A stretch of 64,000 nucleotides of DNA from Nostocales cyanobacterium HT-58-2. Its GTDB lineage: Bacteria > Cyanobacteriota > Cyanobacteriia > Cyanobacteriales > Nostocaceae. The position numbers and the translations under genes are program-made. The DNA is taken from the NCBI GenBank assembly GCA_002163975.1, contig CP019636.1, positions 310,001 to 374,000 on the forward strand, written 5' to 3'. A model generated the notes under the pieces. It made no database searches. It was not told where the DNA came from and was given only the letters and a program-made list of their open reading frames with translations. Below, piece by piece: positions 17,579 through 26,900 of the stretch. How positions within the stretch are numbered: the first letter of the stretch is position 1; every line of letters begins with the position of its first letter.

Positions 17579-17959
17579 CAGCTCTTTGCTTTAGTAACTT
17601 TGCCTAATATTTGTGCTACAATCTGGACTCAATTGATTTCGTAAATATGAGTCAAAAAAGCTTAAAAACAGAGATTTAACATAATTCTGACAAGTTCAAG
17701 AAAGTGTAAATAGCAATATTTCTTGGTGGAATTGTTTACAGTCACGATATTTAATTTAACTTTTAAACACAGAAATCCAGGTTTTAAACTGTCATTTTTT
17801 CTAAAAGTTATATATTAGTTTTTACAATTAGAGTATCGTCCCCTAGGGAGAAATTGAAAATTAACTAATTCGCCGTAAGTCCCGCGCTGTAATCTTTGAT
17901 TCAGGTCGGGATATAAGGCGGACGGCGACGAAACACCCCGAAACGGCAATAACCGTAGG
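17579..17959. other. Intergenic region between phosphatase and RHH protein genes
   Basis: AT-rich near 17600-17820 with no recognised feature. An overlapping minus-strand open frame (17815-18030) runs through the end of the RHH gene in another frame and is not considered a gene. Confidence 0.4.
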
Positions 17960-18127
17960 TTATTCAGTGCGAGGGGTGATTGAGGAGTCGTCAATCTCTG
18001 GCGTCGGTAGTCGGTCAATGTAGTCTTCAATAATTTGAGTCATCGTTTTTTCTTTATTTGCAGCATACGCTCGTATTTTCTTCAGTCTGCGTTCACTGAT
18101 TCTAATATGCAATCCCTTAGATTTCAT
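17960..18127 (-). CDS. Small ribbon-helix-helix (CopG/antitoxin-like) protein
   Basis: A 55-residue open frame starts MKSKGLHIRISERRLKKIRA and continues with a helix-turn-helix-like AANKEKTMTQIIEDYIDRLP. The beta-strand LHIRIS followed by an amphipathic helix and the TMTQIIEDYI helix is the standard ribbon-helix-helix pattern of CopG/Arc-type DNA-binding proteins and many type II antitoxins. The C-terminal tail is acidic and Ser/Thr-rich. No toxin gene adjoins it: the downstream 380 bp has no supported frame. It may be an orphan antitoxin or a small repressor. It is too short for standard long-ORF cut-offs. Confidence 0.65.
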   Translation of the reverse strand: MKSKGLHIRISERRLKKIRAYAANKEKTMTQIIEDYIDRLPTPEIDDSSITPRTE

Positions 18128-18834
18128 GATAGGTATGTCTATACAAAATCTAAACAGATGCTATCATTTCTAGATCAGCTAACCACTGACCACTCGACAC
18201 AAACGTACTAGCTTGACTAGGTGAACAGTGCGAACGTTGGGAACGGTTTTGAACCATGACAATTGATCTGGGGTTGCAGCCAGGAATATAGATTTTTCTC
18301 TGTTAGGTTGGTTGCGTAAAATCAATTCCCTTTGGGAGGACACTTGCGTGGGCGGGTTTCCCGACTTGAGCAAAGTGTCCGTTTGTACAAAGCTTACGCT
18401 TCATGTACAAAGACTCCGTGGGGCGTCAGGAGTCTCTAAACTGCCTGTGGAGGTATCGAAACGTGGATATTGCTGTATGGAGTCATCCTTGGGGTGTCTG
18501 GAGTAACGACCAATGAAGCAGGAAATTTCTTCAAAGTGATTTGGAGAAGCCCCCACTGTACCGCTTGCGCTCAGTCTCGGGAGAACGTCACTCAGAATCA
18601 GTCTTGTTTCATTTGTGAACTTGGCTTGTCTAACAAACCCCAGAGGACGCAGAGCAAGACACTTCCACACCCAGAGAAGTTGGAACGGCGAAAGTCGCCG
18701 CTTCAAGTTTCGAGGGAGGAGATTAAGGGGTGGGGTCAAATTAATCTGCGATAAAGGTTTGAAAGTTGTTCAGTTGACGCGGTCTGAATGATAAGTCTTT
18801 AACCGGACACGATATCATTTGGCACTTAACATTA
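18128..18834. other. Gene-free region with dispersed palindromes
   Basis: No supported gene was found in about 700 bases. Several short frames here are mutually overlapping shadows. The clearest element is the stem-loop at 18338-18380, described separately. Confidence 0.45.
18338..18380. repeat. Dispersed stem-loop repeat with GGCGGGTTTCCCGACTTGAG core
   Basis: GGACACTTGC at the left pairs with GCAAAGTGTCC at the right. The loop contains the core GGGCGGGTTTCCCGACTTGA. The same core, inverted and in a stem with GGCACT/AGTGCC, is at 35169-35209, and a related stem with GGAGGG-AAA-CCCTCC is at 32713-32752. Confidence 0.6.
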
Positions 18835-19626
18835 TCACTCCTCACGTAACAACCAAAAGCCAGTGTAAGTCATCCCAGAATCATCAGGTTGTACTAATAA
18901 AAAATGTAATCCTCGGCTTTGCTGTTTCCGTTGCTCATAGGCTTTGGCAGCAACTTTCACTTCTTGATCTTCAAATGTGGCAACAATCCATCTGTCAACT
19001 AAGCCAGCTTCTAACACCAAACCATCGGGCGCACCAGCAACATAATTGAGCGCTACAGGATGGGCATTTTGTAGCCATCGTGCCAAATTCATAGATTGTC
19101 TTCCACCGTATATGACGACGCCAGGAACGGGTATCGTTGATGCTAAACCAAGATTGATGGGTAGAAGATATTTTGGCATTTCCAGAATTGGAATGGGGCG
19201 ATCGCCAAACACCTCTGCCATATCACCAGCAGTCAAGGAAGCAAAACGCCATTCTTCTCCCCAAAGATTTTCTGGTAATGGCATTGGGGGTGGTTTATCT
19301 AAGGATGTAGGATATTGCTTTTCTTGCAACCACTGTTTTAATGCCAAGGTGCGACGGGTTGGTTCTACAGAAATGCCTAAACGTTGCCCAGCTTGTTCTA
19401 TTAAACTCAAAGACTGAGGACGAAACACCTGAATAATATCTGGCAGTTGTTCGCCAGCTGCTTGCTGCAATTGAGAAGCAACCCAACTTGAACTTGCTTG
19501 TGATTGGGGACAATTTGCTTGATACTCAAAACTGCGAGTTGCATCACAAATCAACAACTCCCACATAACTTGTCCAGATGCTTCTGTCTGTGGACGACGA
19601 TAAAAATCAGCTTGCCAAATTTTCAT
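18835..19626 (-). CDS. Tab2/Atab2-family RNA-binding protein
   Basis: A 263-residue protein starting MKIWQADFYRRP, the usual opening of the Tab2/Atab2 family. In plastids these proteins bind mRNA and aid translation of photosystem I (psaB) and other photosynthetic messages. The cyanobacterial role is presumably related. Family blocks seen include WELLICDATRSFEY, VFRPQSLSLI, GEEWRFA and a late YTGFWLLREE. An upstream in-frame ATG at 19668 exists, but an AGGT site five bases before the ATG at 19626 and the family start support the later codon. It lies 64 bp downstream of the HAD phosphatase gene on the same strand, so the two may be co-transcribed. Confidence 0.85.
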   Translation of the reverse strand: MKIWQADFYRRPQTEASGQVMWELLICDATRSFEYQANCPQSQASSSWVASQLQQAAGEQLPDIIQVFRPQSLSLIEQAGQRLGISVEPTRRTLALKQWLQEKQYPTSLDKPPPMPLPENLWGEEWRFASLTAGDMAEVFGDRPIPILEMPKYLLPINLGLASTIPVPGVVIYGGRQSMNLARWLQNAHPVALNYVAGAPDGLVLEAGLVDRWIVATFEDQEVKVAAKAYEQRKQQSRGLHFLLVQPDDSGMTYTGFWLLREE

Positions 19627-19690
19627 AAAATACCTCGCATTGAAAGATAGAGGCACAAGGCACTGCACCCCTACCCCCGCAAACTATCAT

Positions 19691-20530
19691 CTACACTTGT
19701 CTCAAAACTGTTTCGTTCAGTAGTTCCTCAATCTTCAGCGGACTCAAGTGTTGTACGTTAGTAAAAACCATAGATGCTCCTGCATCTAGCAATCTTGTAG
19801 CATATGCATCACGACGCGCTACTATTTGCTGTACATGAGGGGGTAAAACACCAACACCAATCCAAGTCCGAGAAGGTTCCTGCAAACGCGCCTTCTCTAC
19901 CGTGTACATATCAGCTACTGTATCTCCCACATATACTATTGGGGTTGATTTGTCAATATATTGACCTTTTTCTTGGGAGTGTAAAGACTCCAATATGCGA
20001 ACGGTGGCAAAAAGTCCGGTGGGGTCTGGTTTTCCTGGTGCATCTTCCATTGCAATTAATACTGGAGACTCTAAGCCTAGGCGTTTTTCCAAAATATAAG
20101 TCGCAGAACCGCGAGTCGCACCACTAAAAAACCCCCAAGCAATCTCAGCTTTTGTCAAATCTTCTAGGTATCTAGAGTGTAGCAATAAGGGTTCATTACA
20201 GATATATCCCGTCCAATTGTGAGGATCTGGTCCTCTATAACGAGATTGAAAGAAGGTAATGATCGCGTTGTAGTCAAGTTGCAGTTGTTCGCGGGATATC
20301 TGATGAGTTTCAAAATAGCGGTAAATCAATTCTTGGGATGCTTCCCAATCGTTATTCCAGACACCTTCAGACTTGAGCTGATCTATATCGAGTGGTGTTG
20401 GGCGATACGCTCCCTGTGTGAAATGCTCTACAGTATCTGCGATCGCTCGTCGATACGAGCCACTGACATCGCGCACAACACCGTCAATGTCGAAAACGAC
20501 TATCGCTTTTGTGGAGAGTTGTTCAGTCAT
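19691..20530 (-). CDS. HAD-superfamily hydrolase (TIGR01548-like)
   Basis: This 279-residue cytoplasmic enzyme has HAD motif I VVFDIDGVVRD (about 11-21), a helical cap domain (about 25-120), motif II FFSGATRG (about 138-145), and motifs III/IV with GKPDPTG and VYVGDTVADM (about 200-209). Asp14 and Asp16 would be the nucleophile and acid/base residues. The cap containing SEGVWNNDWEAS is characteristic of a cyanobacterial/eukaryotic HAD subfamily whose substrate is not established. It precedes the Tab2-family gene on the same strand. Confidence 0.83.
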   Translation of the reverse strand: MTEQLSTKAIVVFDIDGVVRDVSGSYRRAIADTVEHFTQGAYRPTPLDIDQLKSEGVWNNDWEASQELIYRYFETHQISREQLQLDYNAIITFFQSRYRGPDPHNWTGYICNEPLLLHSRYLEDLTKAEIAWGFFSGATRGSATYILEKRLGLESPVLIAMEDAPGKPDPTGLFATVRILESLHSQEKGQYIDKSTPIVYVGDTVADMYTVEKARLQEPSRTWIGVGVLPPHVQQIVARRDAYATRLLDAGASMVFTNVQHLSPLKIEELLNETVLRQV

Positions 20531-20553
20531 AAAATCTGGAGACTTTAGAGGAG

Positions 20554-20604
20554 TTATTAGTCATTAGTCATTAGTCAATACTCATTAGTCAATACTCATT
20601 AGTC
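20554..20604. repeat. Short tandem ATTAGTCA-type repeat
   Basis: ATTAGTCA and ATTAGTCAATACTC units are repeated head to tail several times. This lies upstream of both the HAD gene and Ycf65 and has no obvious function. Confidence 0.6.
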
Positions 20605-20759
20605 ACAACGAGTAAAAAGATTTGTTTTTTTGTTTTTAACTTTTTATTTTCTCTCCTCACTTTTTACACCCGACTTCCCACTTCCTGTTTGGAAAGCTGG
20701 TAGATATTGCGTTAAAATAGGCGATCGCAAAGTTAGTGAGTGTTGCCCGGATACTCCCC

Positions 20760-20764
20760 GGAGG
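20760..20764 (+). promoter_or_regulatory. Ribosome binding site that selects a TTG start for Ycf65
   Basis: GGAGG ends five bases before the in-frame TTG at 20770. The upstream GTG at 20740 has no comparable site. Confidence 0.65.
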
Positions 20765-20769
20765 TGCGA

Positions 20770-21069
20770 TTGTCCAAATTTATTTTGAAAATACTGTGGT
20801 TAGACGAAAACGTCGCCTTGGCGGTTGATCAAGTCGTAGGCAAAGGCACAAGTCCTTTGACCAAGTACTTTTTCTGGCCAAGGAATGATGCCTGGGAAGA
20901 GTTAAAAAAAGAGCTAGAGTCAAAACACTGGATTACTGAACTAGATCGGGTGGAGTTGCTCAATAAAGCCACAGAAGTTATTAACTACTGGCAAGAAGAG
21001 GGCAGAAACCGCCCGATGTCTGAAGCTCAAGCAAAATTTCCCGAAGTTGGCTTTACAGGTAGCGCCTAA
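20770..21069 (+). CDS. ycf65: Plastid-specific ribosomal protein 3 homologue (PSRP-3/Ycf65)
   Basis: About 99 residues, with [20 protein letters not shown] at the start and [20 protein letters not shown] in the middle, both hallmarks of the PSRP-3/Ycf65 family. It is a small subunit ribosomal protein specific to cyanobacteria and plastids (bS-type accessory protein). The likely start is TTG at 20770, giving (M)SKFILK..., because a strong GGAGG site precedes it; an in-frame GTG at 20740 would add ten residues lacking family similarity. It is a single gene, divergent from the HAD gene upstream. Confidence 0.88.
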   Translation: MSKFILKILWLDENVALAVDQVVGKGTSPLTKYFFWPRNDAWEELKKELESKHWITELDRVELLNKATEVINYWQEEGRNRPMSEAQAKFPEVGFTGSA

Positions 21070-21104
21070 AGCGGCAGTAAGACACTCCTCTACTGTTAAA
21101 TAAG

Positions 21105-21436
21105 CTACCAAATTTTGATAGTTTTATCTCTGCTGCCACGAGCAATCAGTTGTGCAACAGGGCTAACAGCAACGACAGGCACTGAGTCTACACGACCAGA
21201 GAGAGTAGCAATTTTTTGTTTTATGTTCACTCTCCATAGCCTGACTTTTTTGTCTCTACTATCGCTCATCAACAATTTCCCATCGGCACTAAAAGTCGCA
21301 GTGACCACCGACCAGGAACGGCTGAAATAAAGTGCCAACGACCTGACCAGTGTTTACTTTCCACAATTTAACAGTGTTATCATCGCTATCAATCGCCAAA
21401 ACTTTACGATTGGGACTAAAGATGACTGTCACAACC
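21105..21436 (-). pseudogene. Broken WD40-repeat gene remnant
   Basis: Two WD40-like repeats can be read on the minus strand but in different frames. From about 21436 one frame reads VVTVIFSPNRKVLAIDSDDN-TVKLW, then a second frame from about 21335 reads SWSVVTATFSADGKLLMSDS-RDKKVRLW and ends with a third partial blade, SRDKTIKIW, at a stop. The frames switch near 21320-21340, and no start or remaining blades are present. This is the decayed 3' end of a WD40 protein gene, a family that is abundant in filamentous cyanobacteria. Confidence 0.8.
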
Positions 21437-21526
21437 GTTCATACATATTTAGTATGGGCGGTTTTTTAATTCTACCTTTGACGACAAGTGAATATAGCCG
21501 TTCTCAATGGCATACACGACAACACG

Positions 21527-21554
21527 GTAGGGGCATGGTATTGCCATGTCCTTA
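21527..21554. repeat. Dispersed palindrome GTAGGGGCAyrGC-n-GCyrTGCCCCTAC family
   Basis: GTAGGGGCATGG and CCATGTCCTTA form a hairpin. Related copies are at 34258-34286 and 46839-46867. Confidence 0.6.
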
Positions 21555-21637
21555 ATTTAACTGTGTTTGACCCACTTGAAAACTGCTATAGTCCTATCAA
21601 AACTAGCATTAACCAGAGAACATGAACGAGTTTATCT

Positions 21638-22237
21638 ATGACTGCGACTCTTCCTCATAAAAATCATAAATCCCCAACTCAAGCCCTAGGAGCTAAGATT
21701 TTCCACTGGATGAATATTATTAGTTTGTTTATTATGCTCACCAGTGGACTGCAAATTTACAACGCCAATCCTGTTTTTGGTGGAAGAGAAGGTTGGCACA
21801 TTCCCCCTATATTTACTTTAGGAGGTTGGCTCGCTGGAGGTAGACACTGGCATTTTGCTGCTATGTGGCTCTTTTCGTTAAATCTTTTGTGGTATGGAAT
21901 ATATATTTTCATAAGTCGGCGTTGGCGACATCGATTTATAGGCGTCAATGACATCAAAGCATTGCAAAAAAGTAAAAATTCCCAACGCTTAACTTATGCT
22001 TGGCACCGCATTGTCTATACAGCTATTATTCCTATTTTACTGTTAGCTTTATTGACTGGTATAGGTATGTATAAACCTGCTCAATTTCCTTGGATTGTAG
22101 ATATATTTGGCAGTTGGCAAGCACTGCGTATCGTTCACTTTTCCTCAGTGCCAATAGTTATTCTATTTGTCATAGTTCACTTTTTGTTAGGGCGTAAAGC
22201 TGGTGGCAAGAAGTTAACTGAATCAATGTTTTGGTAA
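21638..22237 (+). CDS. Cytochrome b561-type membrane subunit
   Basis: This 199-residue protein has four predicted membrane helices (about 25-45, 65-95, 125-150, 165-190). Histidines near or in them (HWMN, HWHFAAMW, AWHRIVYT, VHFSSVP, VHFLLG) are suited to ligating two b-type haems. It resembles the cytochrome b subunit of formate dehydrogenase/thiosulfate reductase or YedZ-like partners. The molybdopterin oxidoreductase gene starts 28 bp downstream, so this protein probably passes electrons between the membrane quinone pool and that enzyme. Confidence 0.85.
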   Translation: MTATLPHKNHKSPTQALGAKIFHWMNIISLFIMLTSGLQIYNANPVFGGREGWHIPPIFTLGGWLAGGRHWHFAAMWLFSLNLLWYGIYIFISRRWRHRFIGVNDIKALQKSKNSQRLTYAWHRIVYTAIIPILLLALLTGIGMYKPAQFPWIVDIFGSWQALRIVHFSSVPIVILFVIVHFLLGRKAGGKKLTESMFW

Positions 22238-22265
22238 AAAAGCCTATATTTAATAAAATATAATT

Positions 22266-22988
22266 ATGAATTTAATTCGTATAAATCGTCCTCAATTATC
22301 ACGACGTGATTTTCTAAAATTTTCTGGATTCTCTAGCATGAGTTTTCTTCTTGGTGGATGTGGTGCACCAATATTTGAAGATGTTGTAGGCAAACTTTCT
22401 GAACCACTCAATCAGCAGCTTGAAACTTTCATATTTAACGCACAAAAGCCTGTGCCTGAATTCTCGGCTCGTGAGATTCAACCAGAAGCTTTGTTAATTA
22501 ATAGCTTCAGATATACTCCAATTATTGACCAGGAAAAGTATCGTTTAATTATTGACGGTGAGGTCAATAATCCTCTTAGCTTAAGCCTCGCAGAAATTCA
22601 GTCTTTGCCTCTGACATCAATGATTATTCGTCATGTTTGTGTTGAAGGTTGGGCGGCAATTGTACAATGGGGAGGTGTTCGTTTGCGGGAAATTGTAGCG
22701 CTTGCTCAGCCTTACAAAAATGTCCGATATGTTTACTTTCAATCAGGCGATGGCTACTATTCAAGTTGGGACATCGCCTCAGCTTTACATCCCCAGACTT
22801 TGTTAGCTTATCAGAAAAATGGTGAACCTTTACCAGTTGAAAATGGTGCGCCCTTGCGTTTAGCTTCTCCCATTAAACTTGGATACAAGCAGAGTAAATG
22901 GGTGACGAAAATTACACTCGTCAGTCAGTTATCGCTTTTTAAAGGCTACTGGGAAGACAAAGGTTACGAATGGTTTGCAGGGCTTTGA
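22266..22988 (+). CDS. Tat-exported molybdopterin-dependent oxidoreductase (sulfite oxidase/MsrP-like)
   Basis: This 240-residue protein has a twin-arginine signal (SRRDFLKFSG at about 12-21) followed by a lipobox-like LLGGC, so it may be a lipoprotein. The oxidoreductase domain contains IIRHVCVEGW, where the Cys is the expected molybdenum ligand, and GVRLREIV and GAPLRL further on, as in sulfite oxidase and YedY/MsrP families. It lacks the C-terminal dimerisation domain of full sulfite oxidases. With the cytochrome b gene just upstream it forms a two-gene operon similar in logic to MsrPQ, perhaps reducing or oxidising a periplasmic sulfur compound. The substrate is not known. Confidence 0.87.
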   Translation: MNLIRINRPQLSRRDFLKFSGFSSMSFLLGGCGAPIFEDVVGKLSEPLNQQLETFIFNAQKPVPEFSAREIQPEALLINSFRYTPIIDQEKYRLIIDGEVNNPLSLSLAEIQSLPLTSMIIRHVCVEGWAAIVQWGGVRLREIVALAQPYKNVRYVYFQSGDGYYSSWDIASALHPQTLLAYQKNGEPLPVENGAPLRLASPIKLGYKQSKWVTKITLVSQLSLFKGYWEDKGYEWFAGL

Positions 22989-23076
22989 AAATTAGATAAT
23001 TAGACCATTTTTCTAAAACTAAGTTTGAAATATGAGCTGACAGAGTGGTCTAACCCCGCTACAAATGCAGATAACC

Positions 23077-23916
23077 TCACATCAAATTTTGATTTTTCAT
23101 TTTCACTCGCTGATATAATTCCTCCATAGCTTCAATAAAAGAATTATCCTTTTGCCAAAAAGCTGGGAAATCACCCTGTTTCTTAATCAAAATTGCCGAG
23201 ACTGGGCTTGGAGTTGCAACTTCCACTGTTTGAGGTAATCGCTTTGTTCCTAACCAAAATTCCCTGACACTTGGCTTTTGGTCAATTTGCTGTTTCGCAA
23301 GCTTTGTATACAAAGAAGTTGAAGTCTCTATCTTAACTTCTTTGACATCTAGTGCTTCAGAAAGTGCTTTCCCAAACGGTGACTCAGCAAGTTTTGCCTG
23401 AAGTTCCGCTTTGGATAATCCCCGCAGTTCAAATAGCAAAAAAGGGTTCTGATCTAGTTGAGAAGCTACTAGATAGTACACACCTGCAATATGCTTACAA
23501 GGGTTGGTAGAATCAGGACAGGAACAGGAAGTTTTGAAGTCTTTTCTACTATGAGGTAATAAGTGTAATCCTAATTCTGAAAAAGACTCTTCAATATTTT
23601 CTGGTACTTCGTTGAGTAGCAGTCGAGAAACAATACTCGCTTTGGATGAAATTTGCTGGATAATTTCCTTCCAACGTATTTTGGCAATGGGTGTAATTTC
23701 AATTGAAATATTGTATCTTGGTTCTTTATAAACACCAAAATAGGGATTAATTGACCCTTTAACTCTAGCCGTGATGTGATTTTGCTCAATCTCAAAGTTT
23801 AACACTTTTCCACCACGAGCATAGGAACGTCCGCGTTGTAGTCTGGCGTCATCGGTAAAAGCTTCCAAAGCTTTAATGAAGCGATCGCCCCACCAAGTTC
23901 GACTAAACTTAGTCAT
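23077..23916 (-). CDS. SWIM zinc finger protein
   Basis: This 279-residue protein carries a CxC...CxH SWIM zinc-binding motif (SCSCPDSTNPCKHIAGVYYL at about residues 130-149). The N-terminal block TWWGDRFIKALEAFTDDARLQRGRSYARGG-type sequence (only key parts cited) is standard for bacterial SWIM proteins that accompany SNF2 ATPases. The gene follows the SNF2 helicase with only three bases between stop and ATG, so translation is likely coupled. The pair probably acts on DNA or on DNA-protein complexes; the exact role is not established. Confidence 0.87.
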   Translation of the reverse strand: MTKFSRTWWGDRFIKALEAFTDDARLQRGRSYARGGKVLNFEIEQNHITARVKGSINPYFGVYKEPRYNISIEITPIAKIRWKEIIQQISSKASIVSRLLLNEVPENIEESFSELGLHLLPHSRKDFKTSCSCPDSTNPCKHIAGVYYLVASQLDQNPFLLFELRGLSKAELQAKLAESPFGKALSEALDVKEVKIETSTSLYTKLAKQQIDQKPSVREFWLGTKRLPQTVEVATPSPVSAILIKKQGDFPAFWQKDNSFIEAMEELYQRVKMKNQNLM

Positions 23917-23919
23917 AAA

Positions 23920-26900
23920 TTACTCCAAAATCGCGCTTTTATTGAGTGTAATCAGTTCCTTAAAAGCTTCATTATCTAGTTCTGTTAACCAAGATTCATC
24001 AGCACCAACCACAGCAGCAGAGAGTTTTTTCTTATCTTCAATCATTTGGTCAATTCTCTCTTCTAGAGTACCAATAGCAACAAATTTATGGACAAAGACA
24101 TTTTTCTTTTGACCAATACGGAAAGCACGGTCAGTTGCTTGATCCTCTACTGCTGGATTCCACCAGCGGTCAAAGTGGAAAACATGGTTGGCTTTGGTCA
24201 GGGTAATACCAACACCACCAGCTTTCAAGGAAAGTATAAAAACAGATGATTCCGTTTCTGGGTCTTGGAATTCAGCAATCATTTTCTCACGGCGTTGGCG
24301 GCTTGTCCCGCCATGCAGGTAATAAGTATTGCAGTGGAGAGTATGTTTGAGATGTTTCTCTAAATTTTCGGCAACTTCAGTAAATTGACTAAAAATGAGG
24401 AGGCTTTCTCCTTCTGATAAAGCCTCTTCCACCATCTCTGCTAAACGACTCAATTTATGGGAACGTTCAGGCAAAAACTCACTCCCATCTTGTAAAAATT
24501 GTGCCGGGTGGTTACAAATCTGCTTCAATTTCATAAGCGTAGAAAGGATTAACCCTTTACGTTGAATCCCCTCTGCTGTTTGCAATTTTTCCTCCACATC
24601 CTTCACAACAACCTCGTAGAGTGAAGCTTGTTCTTTTGTTAAATTTGTGTAGAGTTTTTGTTCAATTTTATCGGGTAAATCATTAATAATAGATTGGTCA
24701 GTTTTGACGCGCCGCAAAATCAATGGTTCAACTAACTTTTTCAGGGTAGTTGATTTTATTTTGTCATTTTCTTTTTGAATGGGAATCTCAAAAGACTTAC
24801 GAAACTGTGCTTCTTTGCCCAAGTAACCTGGGTTGAGGAAGTTGAAAATTGACCACAAATCTAGCAAGCGGTTTTCTACAGGAGTTCCCGTCAACGCCAG
24901 TTTGTGTTTTGCTGATAGTTTCAAAATCGCCTTAGTCTGTGCAGCTTTGGGATTTTTAATGTTTTGCGCTTCATCCAGCACCATGCGATGCCACTTAACG
25001 CTACCAAGTAGTTTTTCATCTTTGCGAGCCAGCGTAAAGGACGTAATCACCACATCATGCTGTAGGCTAGCTGCTTTAAAATCTTCCTCCTGCTGAATGC
25101 GGTTGCTACCGTGATGCACCATTGTTTTCAGATGGGGCGCAAACTTGGCAATTTCTTTCTGCCAGTTCCCCACAACTGAAGTCGGCGCAATTAATAGTGT
25201 CGGTGGAAAGGAAGATGTTGCTTCCTCATCTCTCTCCTGCACCAATCTGGCAATAACCTGCACTGACTTGCCCAAACCCATATCGTCCGCCAGACAGCCA
25301 TTTAATCCCAATCTTTCCAGATATTGCAACCATGAGACGCCACGCTTTTGGTACTCTCGGAGATTTCCTTGCAACTGTGACAGTTCACAAATGGGTTCCA
25401 GCCGACTCTTGTCTTGCAATTTCGCCATAATCTCAGACAAGAATTGGTCATATTCAAATTCCCACTCTTCGCCCACTTCCGCACTACGTTGCAGGAACTC
25501 TAGCATGGTCATTTCTGATTTTTCATCAGCGTGTGAGTGCCAAAATTCCAGGAACTGCTGCATTTTATCCCGGTCAAGTTCCATCCACTGACCGCGAAAA
25601 TGTACTAAGGGCGCTTTGGCATTGATGAGTTGTTGCCATTCTTGTGGAGTGACCGTTTTATCACTGATCGCCAGTTCGTATTGATACTCGACCAATGAGT
25701 TAAGGCTAAAGTAACTCTTTGTCTGACTTTTGGTTGCGGATAATTTACTCGCAGATGCTTTGAGGCGAATTTTTGCCCGATGCCGACCTGCGGGAGTATA
25801 CCAGGCAGGTACAATGACCTTGAAACCTGCATCTTCCAATACCCAAGCACTTTCTTTGAGGAAGTCAAAAGCCTCTTCTAGGGTGAGTTGCACATCCGTG
25901 GGGTGCTGTGTTTCTAGTCCCCGCCACAGTAGAGGATACATTCGTGCTGCGTAGCCAAGATTAAGCAGCAGATTCGTCTCAAAGTTTTTGCCAAACTGCT
26001 TGTGTATACCTGTTTTGGTTTTTTGACTCATTGTCCAGTAGTCAGTCAGCGCTAGTTTGAGGGAGGGGTCTTGCTTGCTAGCTACGAGGAATTGAATCTG
26101 CCAATTATCTATCGCTTCCGAAGGAGGAGAGTGCAACTGGAAACAGAGGTGAAAGGGCGAGTCGCTTTGGGTACGGGTAATTTTGGTTTTCCATACCAAC
26201 CATTGCTTGTGTTGTTCTAAAGCCGCATTTGTTGTGAGTGGGTTGTAACTGTTTGGACGTAAGCAATGGTGAATGAGGGTATCTGCAATTTGTTTGTCAA
26301 AAGCAGCTGTTGAGGGTGTGTGGGTAACTATATCCTCAAGGAGAGACTCACTAAAGTGCCGTAAAAGTTTTTCTTTATCAAAAAACTCTACTGGATGACT
26401 AGGTGTTACCGAACCCGCTACGCAAATCAGCGGCATATATTCGATATATTTTTTTAGGTTCGATTCGTATTGTTCAGAAATAATTTCCCAAGTTGCGTAT
26501 ATTTCAAATGGCTGCGTTTGTTGAGTTTTGGTCTGACTTTTTTTAGTCTTAGTACCAGTAGCTTCTAACTCACGGTATTTGAGTGCAGGAATGTATTGGT
26601 CTTTGAGAATAACTTGTTTAAAGGCTTGGGTGTAGTGATACCAAAACAACAGGTCTGATCCAAGTTGGATTTCACCTGAACTGTATAGTGCTAAAAAGTG
26701 GATTTCGTTGAGGAGTTTGATAACATTGATGGCTTTGGAGACACGATAGGAGTCAGTTTTGACAGAGGTGACAGCCTCATAGCAATCTACTTGCCAGTAT
26801 TGAAAGCCTTCGTATTCTTCAGGAATCTCAATTTCTAGATACTTAATGAATTCTGGTGAGGGCAGGGGCTGATGATTGGCAGTTGGTAGAGCAAAGTATT

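Noticed and set aside
17815..18030. 71-codon minus-strand frame
   Set aside because: It overlaps the better supported RHH gene in another frame and shows no domain.
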